Below, in pieces: positions 61,152 through 64,000 of a stretch of DNA of 64,000 nucleotides. Within the stretch, counting starts at the first letter, position 1, and each line of letters starts with the position of its first letter. Source of the DNA: Pararhizobium_B sp963838155 (GTDB lineage Bacteria; Pseudomonadota; Alphaproteobacteria; Rhizobiales; Rhizobiaceae); contig CAWIQE010000019.1 of NCBI GenBank assembly GCA_963838155.1, positions 186,001 through 250,000 on the forward strand, written 5' to 3'. A program made the position numbers and the translations under genes. Below the pieces are notes generated by a model that worked only from the letters and a program-made list of their open reading frames with translations, did no database searches and had not been told where the DNA came from.

Positions 61152-61757
61152 TCAGAATGCGGTGCGCGACCTCAGCGCGGCCGTCAGCGTCCCCTCGTCC
61201 AGATAGTCGAGCTCGCCGCCGACGGGCACGCCGTGCGCCAGCCGCGTGATCCTGACGTCGAGGCCGGCGAGCCGGTCGATGATGTAGTGCGCCGTGGTCT
61301 GGCCCTCGACCGTGGCGTTGACGGCGATGACGAGCTCGCGGACGCCGCCGGCCGAAACACGGTCGACCAGCCCGGCGATGTTGAGGTCCTCGGGGCCGAC
61401 GCCGTCGAGCGGCGAGAGCGTGCCGCCGAGGACGTGGTATGCGGCGTCGATGGCGCCGGCGCGCTCCAGCGCCCAGAGGTCGGCGACGTCCTCGACGACG
61501 ACGATGGTCGTCCCGTCGCGGCGCTCGTCGGTGCAGATGGTGCAGGGATCGGCCGTGTCGACGTTGCCGCAGACCGAGCAGACCTTCACCCTCTCGTGCG
61601 CTTCGGCCATGGCGGCGGCGAGCGGGCCCAGGAGCTGGTCCTTCTTCTTGATGAGCTGCAGCGCGGCGCGACGGGCGGAGCGCGGGCCGAGCCCCGGCAC
61701 GCGGGCCAGGAGCTGGATCAGCTTCTCGATTTCCGGACCTGTCACACGCTTGGGCAT
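61152..61757 (-). CDS. recR: Recombination mediator RecR
   Basis: 201 residues. Helix-hairpin-helix region LLARVPGLGPRSARRAALQL, zinc finger CSVCGNVDTADPCTIC, and the Toprim domain with IVVVEDVADLWALERAG and YHVLGGTLSPLDGVGPEDLN. RecR acts with RecO and RecF to load RecA at gaps. The usual neighbours dnaX and the YbaB protein are not next to it here. Confidence 0.95.
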   Translation of the reverse strand: MPKRVTGPEIEKLIQLLARVPGLGPRSARRAALQLIKKKDQLLGPLAAAMAEAHERVKVCSVCGNVDTADPCTICTDERRDGTTIVVVEDVADLWALERAGAIDAAYHVLGGTLSPLDGVGPEDLNIAGLVDRVSAGGVRELVIAVNATVEGQTTAHYIIDRLAGLDVRITRLAHGVPVGGELDYLDEGTLTAALRSRTAF

Positions 61758-61768
61758 CGGCGTCGTTC

Positions 61769-61808
61769 TAGAGCAATTCCGGTGAAAGTGGAAACGGGTT
61801 TTCCGTGC
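61769..61808. repeat. Palindromic repeat, family 1, decayed copy E
   Basis: CTAGAGCAATTCCGGTGAAA followed by GTGGAAACGGGTTTTCCGTG: module 1 in the GCAATTCC variant, missing its right arm. It lies 12 bases upstream of the recR start. Confidence 0.7.
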
Positions 61809-61956
61809 GGACGCGACATGACGGACCGCGATGCCGCGCGGATTTCAAGGGGCGGGAGCGGCCGGGCGCCCCGGGCGCCTGGCGCGCCGGTGTTGACAAT
61901 GCGCGCGAGAAGCCCGATTCCGCGAGATCCCAGCGAACCAGCGAGCAAGTGTCGAC

Positions 61957-62634
61957 GTGAGCCAGCCAGACGACAGCCCGAACGTACCGGCCGATCCGCG
62001 GGCGCTTGCCGGCGACTTCGCCCGCCCCTGGATCTTCATCCGCGGGGTGCCGGCGATGCGCTTCCTGCCGCCCGAGGGGCCGCCGGAGATCGCCTTCGCC
62101 GGACGCTCCAACGTCGGCAAGTCGTCGCTCATCAACGCGCTCCTCGGGCACAAGGGGCTGGCGCGCACCTCCAACACGCCGGGACGCACGCAGGAGCTCA
62201 ACTTCTTCGTGCCGCAGGGCTATTCCGGCGAGGGCGGCGACCTGCCGCCGATGGCGCTGGTCGACATGCCGGGCTACGGCTACGCCAAGGCGCCGAAGGG
62301 CCGGGTGGACGCCTGGACGGACCTCGTCTTCGATTACCTGCGCGGCCGGGCGACGCTGAAGCGCGTCTTCGTGCTGATCGACGCCCGGCACGGCATCAAG
62401 AAGAACGACGAGGAGGTGCTCGGCCTGCTCGACAAGGCGGCCGTCTCCTACCAGGTGGTGCTGACGAAGATCGACAAGATCAAGACCGTCGCCGTGCCGC
62501 GCCTCATGGACGAGACGGCGGCAAAGCTCCAAAAGCGCCCCGCGGCGTTTCCCGAAGTGCTGGCGACGTCGTCGGAAAAGGGCGCGGGCCTCGACGACCT
62601 GCGCGCGGCGGTCGCCTACGCGGTGAGCGCGTAG
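61957..62634 (+). CDS. engB: Ribosome biogenesis GTPase EngB (YsxC/YihA)
   Basis: 225 residues. G1 IAFAGRSNVGKSSLINALLG, G2 RTSNTPGRTQELNFF, G3 VDMPGYGYAKAPKG, G4 VLTKIDKIK, G5 ATSSEKGAGLDDLR. It is needed for large-subunit assembly. Start codon GTG at 61957 (VSQPDDSPNVPADPRALAGD). In many relatives engB follows yidC; here its neighbours are recR and msrB. Confidence 0.94.
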   Translation: MSQPDDSPNVPADPRALAGDFARPWIFIRGVPAMRFLPPEGPPEIAFAGRSNVGKSSLINALLGHKGLARTSNTPGRTQELNFFVPQGYSGEGGDLPPMALVDMPGYGYAKAPKGRVDAWTDLVFDYLRGRATLKRVFVLIDARHGIKKNDEEVLGLLDKAAVSYQVVLTKIDKIKTVAVPRLMDETAAKLQKRPAAFPEVLATSSEKGAGLDDLRAAVAYAVSA

Positions 62635-62663
62635 GCGGTCCGGACGGTCCCGGACTGGACGGC

Positions 62664-63158
<495 letters not shown>

Positions 63159-63482
63159 GATCTCGGATCTCCCGGTATCGGACAACTGGCCGGACAATGC
63201 CGCATTGCCGCCCGCGACGAAACGGGGCGGGCCTTCAAAGACGATCAAACCCGCGTGTTCGCGGCGGAGCGGGACGGCCGCAAGCCGCCTCGTCCGAGAA
63301 AGCGCGGCGGCTGTGACGATCGTGACACCCGAGGCCGGCGCCTTGCCGTATGGTGGCGGTATTGCATCTCTCCCGAAAAGTTCGACGTCGGGAGATCCAT
63401 TGCCCGCACACCGACAGTGGCGCGGGTGTTTCAATTTCAGCGCCGCGTCGGCGCGCCCGTTATTTCAGGAAGGTATATCAGA

Positions 63483-63722
63483 ATGGTCAATCCAATCCGC
63501 AGTGCCGTCAAAGCGATCAGAGGGGCGGCGGGCGCCGTTTCTCAAAAGATCGGCAGTTTTGGCGGGCATAAGGTGGAAAATAAAAAAACAGATTATATTA
63601 AATATACAAAACCTATACCCTCTCATGAGAGAAGAGTTCGTTTTTTTGACGAAATCGAACGCCATGAAGCGCTAGACAAAGAAATTGCATTTTTGCATGC
63701 TCAATTGGAAGGTAAGGTTTAA
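63483..63722 (+). CDS. Small hypothetical protein
   Basis: 79 residues: MVNPIRSAVKAIRGAAGAVS, then QKIGSFGGHKVENKKTDYIK, and an acidic helical C terminus, FDEIERHEALDKEIAFLHAQ. AGGAAGG lies before the ATG. The 3' half is AT-rich (runs of A near 63580) in contrast to the surrounding core genes, which hints at foreign origin. No family recognised. Confidence 0.55.
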   Translation: MVNPIRSAVKAIRGAAGAVSQKIGSFGGHKVENKKTDYIKYTKPIPSHERRVRFFDEIERHEALDKEIAFLHAQLEGKV

Positions 63723-64000
63723 TTTTACGATGTTTGAAGGGCTGCGGTTCGGATACGCGGTCCTTCGGGCATAATTACCCCTTTCTCCTTCAAGCACTTC
63801 CGGAGCCGACGATGACGTCGGTCCATGCAGCGGACATGTCGTCGCGCCGGCTTCGGAAAAAAAACGCGCCGGGGTGTGATATCCGAGACAAGGCGGCGCG
63901 GCGTGATGCTCTAGAAAGCATGGGCGTGCAGGGTTCTGCATGCACGAAACGGCCGCCTGGACGGCGGTATTTGTATAACGGGTCAATTTCAGCCGGCGAG
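63723..64000. other. Right edge, no gene seen
   Basis: 278 bases without a supported gene. Codon use and start sites of the open frames here are not convincing. Confidence 0.4.

Overview
The window reads as chromosome of a high-GC alphaproteobacterium of the order Hyphomicrobiales (Rhizobiales). Supporting signs are a class II EPSP synthase very close to the Agrobacterium CP4 type, the gene order aroA-cmk-rpsA with a TIGR02300 acidic protein and tRNA-Ala beside it, a succinoglycan-like exo cluster in Sinorhizobium order (exoQ-exoF-exoY / exoX ... exoL-exoA-exoM-exoO-exoP), a short FtsZ paralogue and rhizobial-type palindromic repeats. Genus cannot be fixed from the sequence.

Layout. 1-4.2 kb: lower-GC accessory segment with two DUF262 (GmrS/ParB-like) proteins, one carrying a C-terminal HNH nuclease domain, plus a coiled-coil/winged-helix protein. 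4.6-8.4 kb: overlapping stressosome operon rsbR-rsbS-rsbT, a HATPase/PP2C phosphatase and a HATPase-HisKA_2 kinase. 8.6-13.1 kb: TetR repressor divergent from a three-subunit molybdenum aldehyde oxidoreductase whose large subunit is frameshifted. 13.2-22.6 kb: sugar-nucleotide genes (UDP-glucuronate decarboxylase, galE) converging on a tightly overlapping glycosyltransferase/methyltransferase/ABC exporter operon. 23-24.6 kb: lone Flp pilin and a minimal FtsZ. 24.8-31.3 kb: periplasmic heme-type sensor, hybrid histidine kinase, single-domain response regulator, class III adenylate cyclase, a DUF3307 membrane protein and a cNMP-binding protein, which could form one signalling route. 31.4-34.1 kb: ABC exporter-like protein with degenerate ATPase motifs. 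34.3-40.6 kb: core genes (tRNA-Ala, PilZ, RNase D-like, rpsA, cmk, aroA, TIGR02300, second tRNA-Ala).

40.6-43.4 kb looks like a small island behind tRNA-Ala(GGC): IS3 orfA remnant, methyltransferase, glycosyltransferase, IS110 remnant, and an 18-bp imperfect copy of the tRNA 3' end at the far side. 43.4-57.8 kb: an FAD oxidoreductase and the exo exopolysaccharide cluster, read outwards from an AT-rich control region at about 48 kb. 57.9-63.7 kb: small membrane protein, MltB-type transglycosylase, PepSY/cytochrome b561 pair, recR, engB, secreted MsrB and a small unknown gene.

Two families of short palindromic elements with CTAG-like ends are scattered between genes; in three places such an element supplies or overlaps the stop codon of the adjoining gene. 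Two genes (Mo oxidoreductase large subunit, first gene of the ABC/glycosyltransferase operon) each carry an apparent one-base insertion, so either both are decayed or the assembly has small indels.
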